Position numbers and translations under genes: made by a program. Source: Holacanthus passer (taxonomy: Eukaryota; Chordata; Actinopteri; Pomacanthidae). Taken from it: DNA of 64,000 nt. Below, piece by piece: positions 24,843 through 37,316 of the stretch (position 1 is its first letter; each line of letters starts with the position of its first letter). The notes below the pieces were generated by a model. That model worked only from the letters and a program-made list of their open reading frames with translations, was not told the DNA's origin and searched no databases. Where the stretch lies: NCBI GenBank assembly GCA_025331565.1, contig JAFREQ010000008.1, positions 1,922,001-1,986,000 on the forward strand. Direction: 5' to 3'.

Positions 24843-24960
24843 CAGGTTTGCATGATTCATCCTCTGACCACCAGGGATATCTGTATAAAATTTCATGGCA
24901 CTCCACCTCATAGTTGTTGAGATAGGTCAGTCTGGACCGACTGGCTGACCAGCTGGCCGA
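24843..24960 (+). repeat. Fragment of the percomorph 'GTTGTTGAGAT' repeat
   Basis: AAATTTCATGGCACTCCA, TAGTTGTTGAGATAGGTCAG and TCTGGACCGACTGG match part of the family that is also present near 5.6 kb and 55.3 kb. Confidence 0.5.
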
Positions 24961-25960
24961 GTGACCGTGCTAAAGAACTGTACAGCTGTTAAGATAAGTG
25001 AACGGACCAGCATTTTCCAAGCATCTATGTTTTTTAACCTGCTCGTGATATACTGTAATTAGTCCTCCCTTTGCGAGAGTCATATTAACGTCTCGTGAAA
25101 TATGGCTTTGAATTATCTCCTCCAAGTAAGGTAAGTAAAATCAATGCATCAAAGCTTTTGTCTCTATAATGGGGGGCCACAGGGGATAAGCAGGAGCTGG
25201 AGATGCTGCGTAAAGATTGCCGCTCTCGTGGGTGACATTATTAACTTCAGTACAACACCGGCAATTGTCTCAGCTAAGGAGAGTGTTGTCAAGTTAAATG
25301 TATGCCCTTATTAGCTGTATTGTTAAATATGATGTTGTAGTTACTTGTGAGTTTTCAGGTTAATTTCTTCACGACAGAGACATGACAGAATCCTCAAGAG
25401 GCCGTAAATATGTGAATGTAGTTTTAGCATTTAACCAGATGACGTTGCCAGAAAAAACAGATTCGTCTTCTAACATCATGTTTTGTCTCGTGTTTGTTCA
25501 GTTATTGTGATGCCACCGTCTTTAACACTTTTGCTATATGCTTCAACCTAAACTGACAGCTGGCTGTCTCTCTTACCTCTCACAGACTCAAACATGTACA
25601 GCTCATAATTAAGTCAGATACAATATACAGACACTGGTGTTATGGGAGAACAATGTGACAACAGCAGGTGCAAGGTATGATGAAAGGTGAGAAGATGCTG
25701 TCGGTACGTTTAATTTGTAGTTCCTTTAGAATTGATGGTTGAGTCTTGACAGTGTGCAAATCATAGTTTTGCCAGTTTAAGTTCCTCAGTAGCTTCTTGA
25801 TTTTAAAATGTACACAATTATAACAGAAAAACATGGTCAAAAAAAGTATCCATTTTGTTTTCAGTACCAAAACCCAGGTTACGATTGTATTTATTTCCAG
25901 TCGTTCAAAACGGTCTGCAGCGACATGGTCAATGCTTGTGTGCGTCTGTGTGTGTGTATC

Positions 25961-26160
25961 TGTGTGTGTGTGTGTGTGTGTCACAGGGGCCTTTTTGAAT
26001 GGAGCAGTCAGTCTCATGTTGGACAAGTCACCTCCCTGTACCTTATGGCTACAGCAGACACACACACACTGAGAGACTTGAACAGATGGGAGTCTCAGTG
26101 GTGGCTGATGGAGGGACACTGTGTTTGTGTGTGTGTCCCCAAGGGCAGGGGACTCTCTGT

Positions 26161-26201
<41 letters not shown>
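25961..26201 (+). repeat. (GT)n and (CA)n microsatellites, inverted pair
   Basis: GT run at 25961-25981 and CA run at 26163-26201, separated by about 180 bp. Confidence 0.9.
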
Positions 26202-26203
<2 letters not shown>

Positions 26204-27931
26204 CTTCTGTCCATTACAGAAATTCACAAACACTAATTACTGCACCACGGGGGTGAGAGAGCATTGTGAATAAGAAATGTGCGTGTGTGTTTTGGCTGAC
26301 AATAAATAGTGCCACCGACAGGTACAACACTAATAAACTCTTTTCACACGTGTAAGATGCAACAGTCCTGCTTCAGTTTTTGCCTTTCACACACGACGTG
26401 GCTGTTCTGAACAGATTAGTTTCTCTTGTCACTATGGTGGCAGCACAGCAGGAAAAACGTTGGTGAGTTTGAAAGTAATGACACCAACACAGAAGAGCGT
26501 TCTCAGTTATCTCTGCCGCCCGTGTCAGTGATGGATTTAAAACTCGCAGGCAAATGGCTGAGTCTTGCTTCAGCACCCCGAGCTGATATCAAATCTGTCT
26601 CCACAATTCAACGAAAGATTCTCTCCTCTGTTTCATCATTAATTTATAATAGTCTGTCGGACTAATTAAATTAATTAACAAGGCATCTTAGATAAGTTTT
26701 GGCTTTCTTTTGTTGATTCTGTAGGTGAAGCTGTTCATGGTTTGTTGTGCAAAGTTAAATTAAAGCTGAAAACTTTGATTGTGTTCTGTGCATGCAGAAC
26801 ACAATTTTCTAAGGCGGATTTCCAAGGGATTTTTCTTACCCTGCTCTGCAACAAAAAAGAAAATATTCAAGGATAAGACAGCTTAAAATATGGTGTATCT
26901 CTTCTATAAAATTGCAGCTGAAATTGGTTTATACACAGTGTTTAATTTATACGATGGTTTATTTAATGGGTTTTATTTTCCAGTGAATATGAATGATAAT
27001 TGATTGTTAAATTTAATACACTGCTGTCTTAAGAAGGTGGCACAAGATGCACAACTATATTTATATAGTATAAAAATATATAATTGTAAACATTCTGATA
27101 ATTACACACTTAGACCATTACAGCTTTATGTGTATTGTATCTGTTAACGTTGGCGCCTCATGTTCTCACTTTCGCTGCCAAGGAAGAGTTAAAGAAATGA
27201 TACAAGCTCCTGGCAAATTAGCAGTGAGTGAATTTTACAGTGACTCAGGGTCCTTTTCAAGCATTTTGCCAACAAGTAAACTTGCCAGAATATTTATGGA
27301 GTAAAGTGCATGTGTTAAAGGGTCTTTACAGTCTTGTAAAGACACCGAGCCAGGCACCAAAGAGTGAGGGTGAAAGCAAAGTGGAAAAGGTGCGTACTGC
27401 AATTCTATATTCACCATTCTAGCACATTTTGAAGTCATACAAATGTCTTTTGAAATTCAAGGTCTAATATTTTGATTCTATTTGAAGAGCTGACACTCCA
27501 CTAATGTTGCACCACATCCTATGAGGCAATTACTCCCGTTTGAACCTAGAAGATGAATGTTTCCATTTGCAACTTGAAGTAAAAGTGTATGTTTGGTGGG
27601 GAGTGATCACAGTAGTGGTGCACATTAGGTTTTTGCCAATTGGAAGAAGAAATGAACGTTAGGAGAGACCTTTCTTGCAGCAACAGATCTGTTGTGATGG
27701 ATTTTGTAACATCACCAATGCAATGTCTGATCAGCTTTCCAATAACTAGAATAACACAACATCAAGCAACAGCACAGGCCCATTGTTTAGATTCAGGTGG
27801 GATCTTTTCCCTTTTTAAATTATAGGCCTCCTTCCTGCAGAATGACCCCCGTGCCCCAGGCTCAGAGGAGAGAGAGACAGCAGCCTGACCCCAGTTGTAG
27901 GTGATGCCCTCGGCAGAGAGAGCTCAGCTAC

Positions 27932-28012
27932 CTCCGTCCTCCTGGCGTCGAGCATCAAACCCAGCAGTTCCTTGATGAGGCCCTCCAGCAGCCTCTGGGA
28001 GGTCACCCCAGT
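27932..28012 (-). other. Exon-like open segment on the minus strand
   Basis: The 81 bp between a strong acceptor (pyrimidine tract ending CGCCAACAG) and a donor (GAG|GTAGCT) is open in phase 0 and reads TGVTSQRLLEGLIKELL and GLMLDARRTE, an amphipathic helix-like peptide. It is GC-rich compared with the intron. I do not recognise the family and find no partner exon nearby, so it may be chance. It is antisense to SH3RF3. Confidence 0.3.
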
Positions 28013-28019
28013 CTGTTGG

Positions 28020-28190
28020 CGCAGGGGAAGAGAAACAAAGAGGGAATAAATGTGAGAGGGAAGACAGACGAGGACGGAGGCTGGAAGAGAGATAGAGGTG
28101 ATAATAAATAAGGAAATGGAGAAAGGTTAAGAGGAAGAGGGGAGAAGGAAAAGAAGGGGGAGCAGGAGCTCAGGTGTGAAGAGAGTAAAA
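28020..28190 (+). repeat. Purine-rich tract
   Basis: AGGGAA, GAGAGG and GGAAGAGG units. On the minus strand it is the pyrimidine tract before the exon-like segment at 27932-28012. Confidence 0.7.
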
Positions 28191-28920
28191 ACTAAAAGCC
28201 CCTTTCCTCTCTTCCTCTTCCTCTTCTCGATCTCATCTCCACTCTCATCCACCACTCCTTGAAGAAAAGGGTCAACTTCCGGCAAGAAAATTGAAGAACT
28301 GCTTTATCCTGCTGGTTCAGGGTCAACCATGTCTTCCAGACTTAACATATAGGTTATATACAGCATAATGTGCAGCAGCAAATATGTTGGAGGAATTGTC
28401 ATGCCGCTGTTTTTTGTCAACAAAATGAGGAAGTGTTGTTAATCACATAATCAGGCAAGTTGCAAAATATCCATACTGAACATATGAGTTCATTTGTTTT
28501 CAGTCAAAAATATCTTGCAATGGAATATCAGCTCATGGCAACTGGTTATGATTATGTTTAAGGAGAGATCATAGTATTAGTTTTATACAGAGAAAAGCCA
28601 CAGTGAGTTGAAGCAGCAGTGACCTGTTTACTTTATTGACATTTTACAGAAACCACAAACTTTATCCAAATCGCTTTTCTTGCCCAAACCTGACCCTGGT
28701 CCTGTGCTTTGTTCAGCTGCTATCCACCGACGGCCTCCCATCGACCTCTGCGTGGTACAAAAATGTAACACTTTCTTCACTCGCAAAAAATGTTGCCTGT
28801 GAACCAAATCCAGACAGCAGTAATGTCTCTTACCACAACGTAATTGGGAAAAGAAATTCGTAGTGTATAAACGTCATTTTTATGACCCAGGTTTGCCAGA
28901 GATCTGACCGCAGACCATAC

Positions 28921-29115
28921 AGCCACAAGTTTGTTTCTCTCCTGTCTCTCCCTCTTCCTCTCAGCTGTATATTTTCTTACTCTCTTCCTCCTCCTTCACC
29001 TCTGTTTTATCCTTCTTTCTTCTTTTTGTTTATCTCTCTTTCTCTGCTCTCCTCTCATCCTCTCACCCTTTCTTCTCCACCCAGTGTTTTTTCCTGTCTC
29101 TCTTTCTCGCCCTCA
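28921..29115 (+). repeat. Pyrimidine-rich tract
   Basis: About 190 bp of mixed C/T (CTCTCCTGTCTCTCCCTC and similar) just left of the Tc1-like remnant. The open frames across it are low complexity. Confidence 0.75.
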
Positions 29116-29159
29116 TATCTCATCGCACAAACCGTCACACACATTTTCGTGGTTTGGAT

Positions 29160-29515
29160 TATAGGCCCCTTAGTTTCAATTAAGAGAAACCTTAATGTTA
29201 GATAATAGTTTGCTTCCAACTTTGTGGCCAAGCTTGTGGAAAGACGTGACAATGCCCCTGTGTACGAAGTCAGGTCCATAAAGAATAGTTTCCCGAGTTT
29301 GTGGACGGACTTGACTGCACACAGCTCTGACCTCGACACCTTTGGGATGAAGTGGAGTAGAGTTATCGCCCAACATCAGTGCCTGACCTCACTCTTGTGG
29401 TGGAATGGGAGCAAATCCCAGCAGCCAGGTGTCAAAATCTGGTGGAAAGCCTGAAACCAGAAAAGTGGAAGCTGTTGTAGCATTAGGTTTTAAAAATGAG
29501 ATGGTCAACAATTAA
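29160..29515 (+). mobile_element. Tc1-like transposon remnant, 3' part of transposase
   Basis: The + strand starts near GGCCCCTTAGTTTCAATTA and passes through CTTCCAACTTTGTGGCC and GACCTCACTC to GGTGGAATGGGAGCAAAT, then GGAAAGCC and GAAGCTGTTGTAGCA. It follows the order of a very common teleost Tc1-like element. Fragments NAPVYEVRSIKNSF and, in another frame, AWWNGS-like pieces correspond to the transposase catalytic C-terminus (APVHKA.SIK..., then the DDE glutamate region). It has many changes and no full frame. Confidence 0.7.
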
Positions 29516-32500
29516 CTCTTTTTACACTTGAATGCGTCTTGAATGAATCGTATCACTATCTGATCTCAAAAAGCATGTGTTGAAATGAATCCAAGAATTA
29601 TTGAAATCTGATTGCTCAAACTGCCTTGGGAGGCTGTTTGAGATTCAATCTAACCAGATGTTGAAAATCCATCTTTCCAAGACACACGTAAGCTTGACTC
29701 CTGCCAAGTGTAACTACATCAGGAAGTAATCTGTTGAAGGAGCCTCTACAGGCTCTGTCCCGTGTTATACAGGCAGCTGAAGTTACACAGAAACCGACAA
29801 GCAGAACGACGGCTCAGGCAATTTCAAACATATAAGATGATACATATGTGCACCGCTGACTGATCCTTGATCTGTTGATCTGATGAAGCATTGATCTGTA
29901 TGACTGAGGAAGTCTTTGCGTTAGCGTATGTTACTTGTTGTCACTATAGGTGCTCGAGTTATTCTGGCATTTTTGGCAAAGTTTGGTGACTTTGCTCCAA
30001 GTACATTCCCACTGGACTGGAGGAAGGCCAAGAAAACAAAGACGGATCAACAGGGACACAAACAAATTCATATTTGGCTCAGTATAAACAAAATGTATTA
30101 AATCGCATCTTGCATTTTATCACAGACTTTGCTCAGATGAGTTTGGCCATGTAAAATTTAGTGTCATTTCCGATGGCAGTCACAGTAACTGTAAAAATCG
30201 TAGCTAAAAGCATTAGGAGTGTGTTTCTTGTTGTGTGTGTCTATGCATGTTTCCTCATATTGCGTCACCACTGATCTCAGTACAGTCGCGGAGCCTCTGG
30301 CTGTTCTCTTCAGTGTAGCGTCTGTGGAAAATCAGTTTGTATGAGTGTGTAAAAAGAGTGTGTGTGTATCTGTAACTGTGTGTGTGTGTGTGTTATTGTA
30401 AACACCTTCTCTGGGAAGAAAAGCGGTTGTTTTTCTTTCATGCATTCTCTCTTCATTCTACGCTGCTGTTTGTTTACCTGGATCTTCTTTAAGATAAACT
30501 GCCTTTTAATACTTGTCTCCTTCAAGATCATGTTCAGTATATTAAGTGTGTGCTGAACGCTGCAGTGTTTGTTTGAGTGTGTGTGGAGGAGAATGTGAAT
30601 GTAGGTGTGATGATAAATATCTCTGTGTCACCGGCTGTATAGAAATGTACTGTAGCTTTTATATCTGCAGACCGTATTAGCTTGTCTGTCTGGACCTCTT
30701 CACCTAAACATCGAATCCAACCACATCTAATACGATGAACAGATTTCATTTCTAGACAACAGTTGCAGGTTTATCTTTTAAAATTCAAGTAAATTTTGAA
30801 ACAATGGATCCTTGGTTTCAGACAAAGGCACACAACAACAGCAGGCTTTTCATTTGAGGCCGGCTGTCATTTCAGTTTTTAATGTTTCCAGCTGACTTCT
30901 TTTAAACCAAGAAGACTGTAAAAGGATTATAAATATGTACATAATAGCTACATGCATGATACTATACTAAAAGATTGAAGCTAAAGCTGCATGCACCAGG
31001 CTAAAAGTTCCCAGCATGATGATAAGTAAAGAAACAGCACTGTCCTTGTATTGAAGTCTAGAGCTAGAGTTAGTCCCACCATTATAAATATGATAAGACT
31101 GTTATTTTTTTCAGACATGACTCTGTGTGGCTGAACTCTTAGAGCATCCAGGATCTGCTTTCAGGTCGTCGTAAACAGGGCTTTTTATAATATACTTGCA
31201 ACCCCGCAAACGAATGCAACCTAGTTAGTTAATGATCTGCTCCTGAGCCCTGGAAGTTACTACTGTAGGCACTAAGTTTGCCAGATATGCAAACAGTTCT
31301 AGTTAATGTTAGACCTTATAAACACAGTGTTTATTTCACTCCTTACACTTTTTACTGGTGTATTTGTGGTTTTGGGAAGGCTTTAACAAATGCACTCCAC
31401 TCCTCCTCTGAGCCAAGTATCGCTCTTACTACAGTCCAATGCACACTGCTTCAATGTGAGGAAATAATACAGTGGGAAGCTTGACAGACCTGCTGTGCCT
31501 ATAGGTCACCAAACTATGATTGAACAGTTGCTGGTGATGGAAGGAAGTGAAAATTACAGCACGAGCTGTTAATACAACTTTAACATGAATTGAGCTCAGA
31601 GCAACATTTGGATCATGTTCTACACAAGTGTGGCATCGTGTGAAAAATGTGCAGGGTAAGTGGGTCAGTGTTTGTCTGTCCTTGACATGTGATAAGCAGG
31701 ACAACGCAGACTTGCTTTTGATGATACTCGAGGGAGTCATGCATCACGCCGCTCTGGCATTTTCAAAATTACTGTGTTTGGCCCAAGGTGGGAGCAGCAA
31801 TTACCTGGCAAACATTTTAATAACCAGCCATATCTCACATACTGCTGGGGGGGAATAAAACGAAACTTGGAGCACATATCCAACCATCCAAGCTCTACAA
31901 ATTTGTCTCCCGGGCCAGCAGTTTGCAGCATATTGGATTTTCCACTGTTTTGAGTTTCTTTAAAACCAGTTTGCCCCCCAGCTTTTTTTTCCCCTAATTA
32001 ATTTAGTGATCACTGCAGGAGTCACCACCTCATTTGCACCTTCCTTTAAATATGAGACAAAACAAATGCAAAAAATGAAAAGATGAGAGAACAATGCAAA
32101 TAGAGCCATACGACATAATTTACTGTTCCAGACATGGTGTAAAAGTCACACTCCTTAATAGGAAGAATATAATGAACCCCAGTTCACGGTAAACTCTGGA
32201 AACTGTCACCCCGAAGGTTTGAGAGGTGTAGTTATCTGGCATCATTTCAACACAGTGGCACTACTACTTGACAGCAATGCTTTTAATCCTCTGCAGAGGT
32301 GCACTTAATGCTTCTCTATGCAAGGTTTTTTATGTAAAATACATCTGTCACCTAACCTTTTATGTTAATCACTGTGTGAGGCTGCAGTACAGAAGAACAT
32401 CATATTCTCAATGAGAGCCTGTGTTCAGCTGTAGGGTTGGATATCTGGCAGGTAATCTGCTCATCTGCTCTGCCCGCAGGAAACGACAAGTTCAAGCACA

Positions 32501-32548
32501 GGAGCAACATATAAATGTGTCTAAAACAGCAGCATGTACGAGCTCTAA
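29516..32548 (+). other. Noncoding, presumed SH3RF3 intron
   Basis: No gene, strong repeat or regulatory pattern was recognised in this stretch beyond a short GT run near 30375. Confidence 0.6.
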
Positions 32549-32815
32549 CCCGGTGGTTCCTGACCTTTTTGGCTTGTGCTGTGACCCCTAATCACACGGG
32601 TTATGATGAATCGAAGAGTCATGCAGCTTATCATGTAGTGTAGATATGGCAGGGATTTTTTTTCGTCTCAGATTGTTTCATTTTAAGGTTTTTTTTAAGA
32701 GGTTTGAAGAGAAACAAACATCCCATATTTCACACGAAAAAGCAAAAGCAGAGACAAAATATAGAGAAATATCAGTTGGTTGCGGCCCTACTTCAGGTGA
32801 AAAAAAGTTTAACTC
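32549..32815 (+). repeat. hAT-like repeat fragment upstream of the SH3-1 exon
   Basis: It starts CGGTGGTTCCTGACCTTTTT and GGCTTGTGCTGTGACCCC and ends near GGTTGCGGCCCTACTTCAGG. These are the hallmarks of a common fish repeat with CAGTGGTTCCCAACC ends. It stops about 110 bp before the exon. Confidence 0.5.
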
Positions 32816-32925
32816 ATCACCATCATAAGGAACACGAGGACATGTTCAATGCTTTGTTTTGAGGCATATATAAAAATGTGCTTTGTTCATATTGTAAGTG
32901 TGTGTATGTTCTGTCTGTCTTCCAG

Positions 32926-33201
32926 AATATCCCAGCACTGCCTTGCGGTAAAGCCCTCTACTCCTATGAGGGAAAAGAACCAGGCGATCTCCAATTTTCC
33001 AAGGGTGACATCATCATCCTGCGACGCAAGGTGGATGACAACTGGTACCACGGCGAGCTCAATGGCTGCCATGGTTTCCTGCCCGCTAGTTACATCCAGC
33101 TGCTGCGTCCGCTGAGCCAGACTCCACCCCAGGGAAAAGCACTGTACGACTTTGAGGTCAAAGATAAAGACCAGGATAAAGACTGTCTGGCCTTCAGCAA
33201 G
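32926..33201 (+). CDS. sh3rf3: SH3RF3 exon: SH3-1 and first part of SH3-2
   Basis: The exon is 276 bp, phase 0 at both ends, and encodes w1-w92. The acceptor is a pyrimidine-rich tract ending in TCCAG; the donor is AAG|GTAACG. SH3-1 spans about w6-w61. It shows the ALYSYEG start, the acidic RT-loop EPGDL, FSKGDII, the DNWYHGEL tryptophan motif and the GFLPASYIQ end. SH3-2 begins at about w69 with GKALYDFEVKDKDQDKDCL and is interrupted by the intron just before the second half of its fold. SH3 domains of this family bind proline-rich partners such as JNK-pathway kinases. The start N-I-P-A-L-P follows the splice border, so the preceding exon must end in phase 0. A diverged hAT-like repeat (about 32549-32815) lies about 110 bp upstream. 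Confidence 0.95.
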
Positions 33202-34703
33202 GTAACGCACATACAGAGATACGCTGTGCACACACACACACACACATTCACCTGAGGACACTGGTTTTTTTATCAGACATGGGATAAATATGATGGTATG
33301 AAAATACAGATGCATGAATCAGTGGTGAGATTGGAGGGATGTACTTTACAGCATAAATACAGCAACTTCAAACAGACTAAAAATGACATATTCTTCAGGA
33401 TGCCTCCCCAAAGCAACTGTTTTCACCTTTTACGTCATATTATTTTGCTTTGTGCTCCATTTTCTGCAACCCTGATTCCAACTACTTGTTTTTTATATTT
33501 CTTGATATGAAATGAATTAGTAATGGAAGAAACTTGTTGCACAGTATTTAGAAGAGCTCTACACTCTTTGTACTATTGTGTAATTAATTATATCGGCTTA
33601 TGTGTTTTTTTTGACTGACTGTACTGAAAACAAATTCCACCCGACTAGCTGTAATCAGGGAGGAACCTCCGTCTAGATGTCTTCACGGGGCCTCTTGGTT
33701 TTTAGTGAGTTAGACTCCAAGTTGTAACATTTAATTATATAGACTCTAATCATGTAGGGTCATGTCGGCCTTTTGTGTTAACACGTCTAATACTTTAAGT
33801 GATCTGAGCGAACTCACTATGAGATCTGATCATGTAGTGTCTCATCATCGTCACGGGAGAAACGTTTGTTTTTTAAAATGTGAACTATGAAGTGCAAATA
33901 AAATGGCATAGATTTCTTCTCTCTTTGACCAAGGCTGCTTTTTAATTAGCAGAGCATCATGCTGTGGCTTTTACTGTTAAAGTCAGTCCCATTTGGTCTA
34001 ATTATCCTCTGGTCTGGTCTGACTGTCTGAAAATTATTTGGGTCCAAAATGTTTTGAGGTGGATTATAGGAGTGGTCTCATCAAGTGTCTCTAAAATTAT
34101 GCTTTGAAAAGGATGGAGTTGAAGACAAAATGAGAGAAGACACTGCGTCCTTCAGACGTCTGTATCCGGGTCGGGTTTTGTTGTAAACACTCATTTGTAT
34201 GCTATGTTCTGTTCTGTTCCTCAAAGCTTATCATTTTGTTCCCGCTGTTACGCAGACTCATTGTAGCTCGACACATCCACTCCGTCTCTGCGCTCCGTGT
34301 CTGTAGAGTGAGGAAGATTATTAAATCGCAGTGTACTGTACACTTCACTGTAGGTGTTTTAAGACTGATCACAGCGATGCAAAGCAGAGTCACACTGTAC
34401 ACCTCTTGTCTCAAACACACTGTTCTACAAGCAGATTAACAGATAATGATGAGACGTTCACAGTTCACATGATTTTGCATTTCAGAGCTAAACTAATCAA
34501 CAAGTTAAAGCCAAACACTTGTTCGTGCCCCCGTGGTGTGCTGTATGTGTGTTGTCATGCACAAACAGTGTGTGTGATATTGTTTTCTCAGTGTGAGAGG
34601 TAATTACTCAGTATGACAAATACACAGTCATTTAACAGAATTATCACTTCCGTCCCTAATGGTCTTAGCACAACCTTCGCATTCATGTGAGGAAGGAAAA
34701 TCG

Positions 34704-34746
<43 letters not shown>

Positions 34747-35767
34747 ATGTATGTGTGTGTGTGTGGTGAACAAGGAACATAATATGTCTCCATGAGTGTT
34801 GGATATAATATCACTGCGAATATTACAGAATAAAAAAGACAATATTATATCATGCTGTGTGTATAGCGCATATATATACAGACGCCCTGCAAGCACCTTA
34901 GTGGTATTGTATCCAGTACACATGACTCATATCTGGAGCAAAACACCAAAGTGCACAATGGCGAGTTTTGATATTGTAAAGTAGCACTGTTGATTGGTGA
35001 TAGGTTAGCTCTTGATGCCTATTTGCTTGGTGTGCTGTTCTGAAGAAAATAGCACATCCTCTGCTAAGGTCACAATAAATCAGTATTCATACAAAATGTC
35101 CTAACACTGTCATTTTCATTTATCCACACAATTCACATTATTTAAGATGTGAAAGCTACAAAACTGCACACTGGACACATTCAGCACTTGGCCTCGTCAA
35201 AGTTAAAATAAAAGTATATAGCTCCTACTTACATACTTTGGGGTCTGTGTACAGAAGGGGTAAGCAGCTACACCTATCATGATCTGAACTATAAAACAGT
35301 TGATTAACATTTGAAATCAACCAGTAGCTGCCTTTCAATGTCAAAACGTATGTGTGCCTTGGAAAAGCGTTGGCAGGATGCACGGTGTGTCGGTAATTGG
35401 CTACAACATGCAAGAACACCATGTGTGTTTTTGAAAACTTTGGCATTATTCCTTGGTTTGATGATCCAACGGAAGCACATAGAAATAATGAGGAAAGCTT
35501 AAGCCACAAACTGTAAAGGTTTTAGTTGACCATTTCAGAAGAGATCTACAGATATCTCAGCAAAGCTTTAAAAAAATGGATCCCAGACATCCATTCATGA
35601 AGCATTTGAGATAATTTGTTTTGACCGGGTTCTGATCACGATAAATCACAAAATTATTCTCTGAGTGGCACAAAAGTAACCAAGCAGCTATTTGAACAGT
35701 GTGTGTATGTTTGTGTGTATGTTTGTGTGTATATGTGCGTCATTTCACTCATTTCCTCTCTGTCCAG
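33202..35767 (+). other. SH3RF3 intron inside SH3-2
   Basis: 2566 bp, GTAACG to TCCAG. It has a CA run just after the donor (33229-33246), a GT run at 34707-34745 and GT-rich sequence before the acceptor. Nothing else is recognised. Confidence 0.9.
34707..34745 (+). repeat. (GT)n microsatellite
   Basis: About 19 GT units in the intron between the two SH3-2 exons. Confidence 0.9.
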
Positions 35768-35863
35768 GATGAGGTGCTGACTGTAATCAGGCGAGTGGAC
35801 GAGAACTGGGCGGAAGGCATGCTGGGAGACAAGATTGGCATCTTCCCCATTCTCTATGTGGAG
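35768..35863 (+). CDS. sh3rf3: SH3RF3 exon: second half of SH3-2
   Basis: This 96-bp exon (32 codons, w93-w124, phase 0-0) starts DEVLTVIRRVDENW and ends GIFPILYVE. It supplies the n-Src loop, the conserved tryptophan (ENWAEG), and the FP-x-x-YV end of the SH3-2 fold. The acceptor is CTCTGTCCAG and the donor GAG|GTAAAC. Because length and phase are multiples of three, skipping would keep the frame but destroy SH3-2. GT-rich sequence lies upstream (35699-35745) and a CA run just downstream (35880-35899); see findings. Confidence 0.96.
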
Positions 35864-36354
35864 GTAAACTCGCAGACATCACACACACACACACACACAA
35901 TGACACTCACATATCAAGTTATTACAGAAAGAGCTGTAAAAGCGACAGCGATGTTGCAGCAGAAACTCATTTATTACAGTATTTTCATTTATCACACTGC
36001 TACTTTTGAGAGAAGTAAAAGTATATCTCATCTACTTTGATAGGAAATAACGTAAATCATTAGTTTCTATGGGTGGAATCATTCCCAAAAAGTCATATCC
36101 TGAATACAGTATGGTCAAATAATCAGTCAGTGCTCCCTAATTTCAAAAATAATTGCACTTAATGCTATTCTTTAAAGATGGATGTTGTTACTAAAGACAC
36201 CGCTCCTGCTATAACCCATAACTTTTGTCTTGATACATGAAAACAAATCTCTTGTCTAAAGTGATTGGCAGTGACAACTAGCAATGTATTATTAATCTTT
36301 TGCTGGTAAAAGCCTTCATGCCACCTGTGCTGAGGATAGAGCTGCAAATTACAG

Positions 36355-36630
36355 TTATTTTAAGCTGCTGATTACTTTCATGATTAATTGTTTAGTCTAT
36401 TAAATGCTCATCACAGTTTCCCAGAGCCCAAAGTGACGTCAAATCATCATCAAATTGCTTCTTTTGTTCAACCAACAGCCAAAAACCTTTATTCACTCTT
36501 ATAAATGACAAAGAAAAGCAGCAAATCCTTTGCTGGAACCAGCAAATGTTTCACATTTTTGCTCAGTTATCAGTTATCTGAATAGATAGTGATTCATTTT
36601 CTTTCGATCAACTAATTAGCTAATGGATGG
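36355..36630 (+). repeat. Percomorph interspersed repeat, second copy
   Basis: AATGCTCATCACAGTTTCCC, AGAGCCCAAAGTGACGTC, ACAAAGAAAAGCAGCAAATC and CTGGAACCAGCAAATG, with a tail TTTCGATCAACTAATTAGC, follow the same family as the copy at 440-860. It lies just left of the CACTA-like element. Confidence 0.6.
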
Positions 36631-37310
36631 ATGCCTTGAGCCTCTCTTTGAGGTCAGGATGTATCAGAGGAGATGGTTATAATGGTTGGATCATTTTGTA
36701 TGATAACTCTTTGCAGAGATTCTTGTAGGTTTTCACATTGCAAGACACAGGACAGTCAGACTAAGCTTGTGTCTTCAGAACATTTTGAAAAGGGAGGCCT
36801 TTCTGAAATTTCTCTTTATCACTGACCCCCTCAACTCTTGGTGACGCTGTCTGCCAGCACACTGTAAATTCTAACAAGTTAAGTTTACTTAAAAGAATTT
36901 AGGAAACCGATTACCTTGGGAAAACCAAGTAAAAGAACTTAGATGTGTCGAGTAGTGTGAACTTAATTGTTCCAAGTAATGTTAAATCATCATATCTGAG
37001 TAAACTGTACTTCTCTTGAAGTTGGGATTACTGAATCTATCAGAGTATAGTTAACTTCAAATCAAGCTGTTACAACTAAAATATTGTTAGTCACATTAAC
37101 TAAATATATTCAACCAAACAAGTGGGCATCACTTGACATTATTATTAGACTACACTTAAAGTATCTATGTGAAATGCACTTCAATAATGTTGGCATGAAC
37201 TCAATAAAGATAAGTCACGTGGACTTCATATACTGTGCCAAAGTAAGTCAGCAGTACTTAATACACCTTAAAAATAAGAACTCACAAAAATGTCATTATG
37301 AAAACCACAA

Positions 37311-37316
37311 TTTATT
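37311..37316 (-). terminator. Possible polyadenylation signal AATAAA for the nested gene
   Basis: TTTATT on the + strand gives AATAAA on the minus strand, about 950 bp past the stop of the nested gene and still inside the CACTA-like element. I saw no earlier canonical hexamer between 38265 and this point. Its use is inference. Confidence 0.25.

Larger units (their letters stand above)
18731..27931 (+). other. Noncoding, presumed SH3RF3 intron
   Basis: AT-rich intron with microsatellites near 20.8, 21.4 and 26.0 kb and a repeat fragment at 24.9 kb. No exon is recognised on either strand. Confidence 0.6.
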
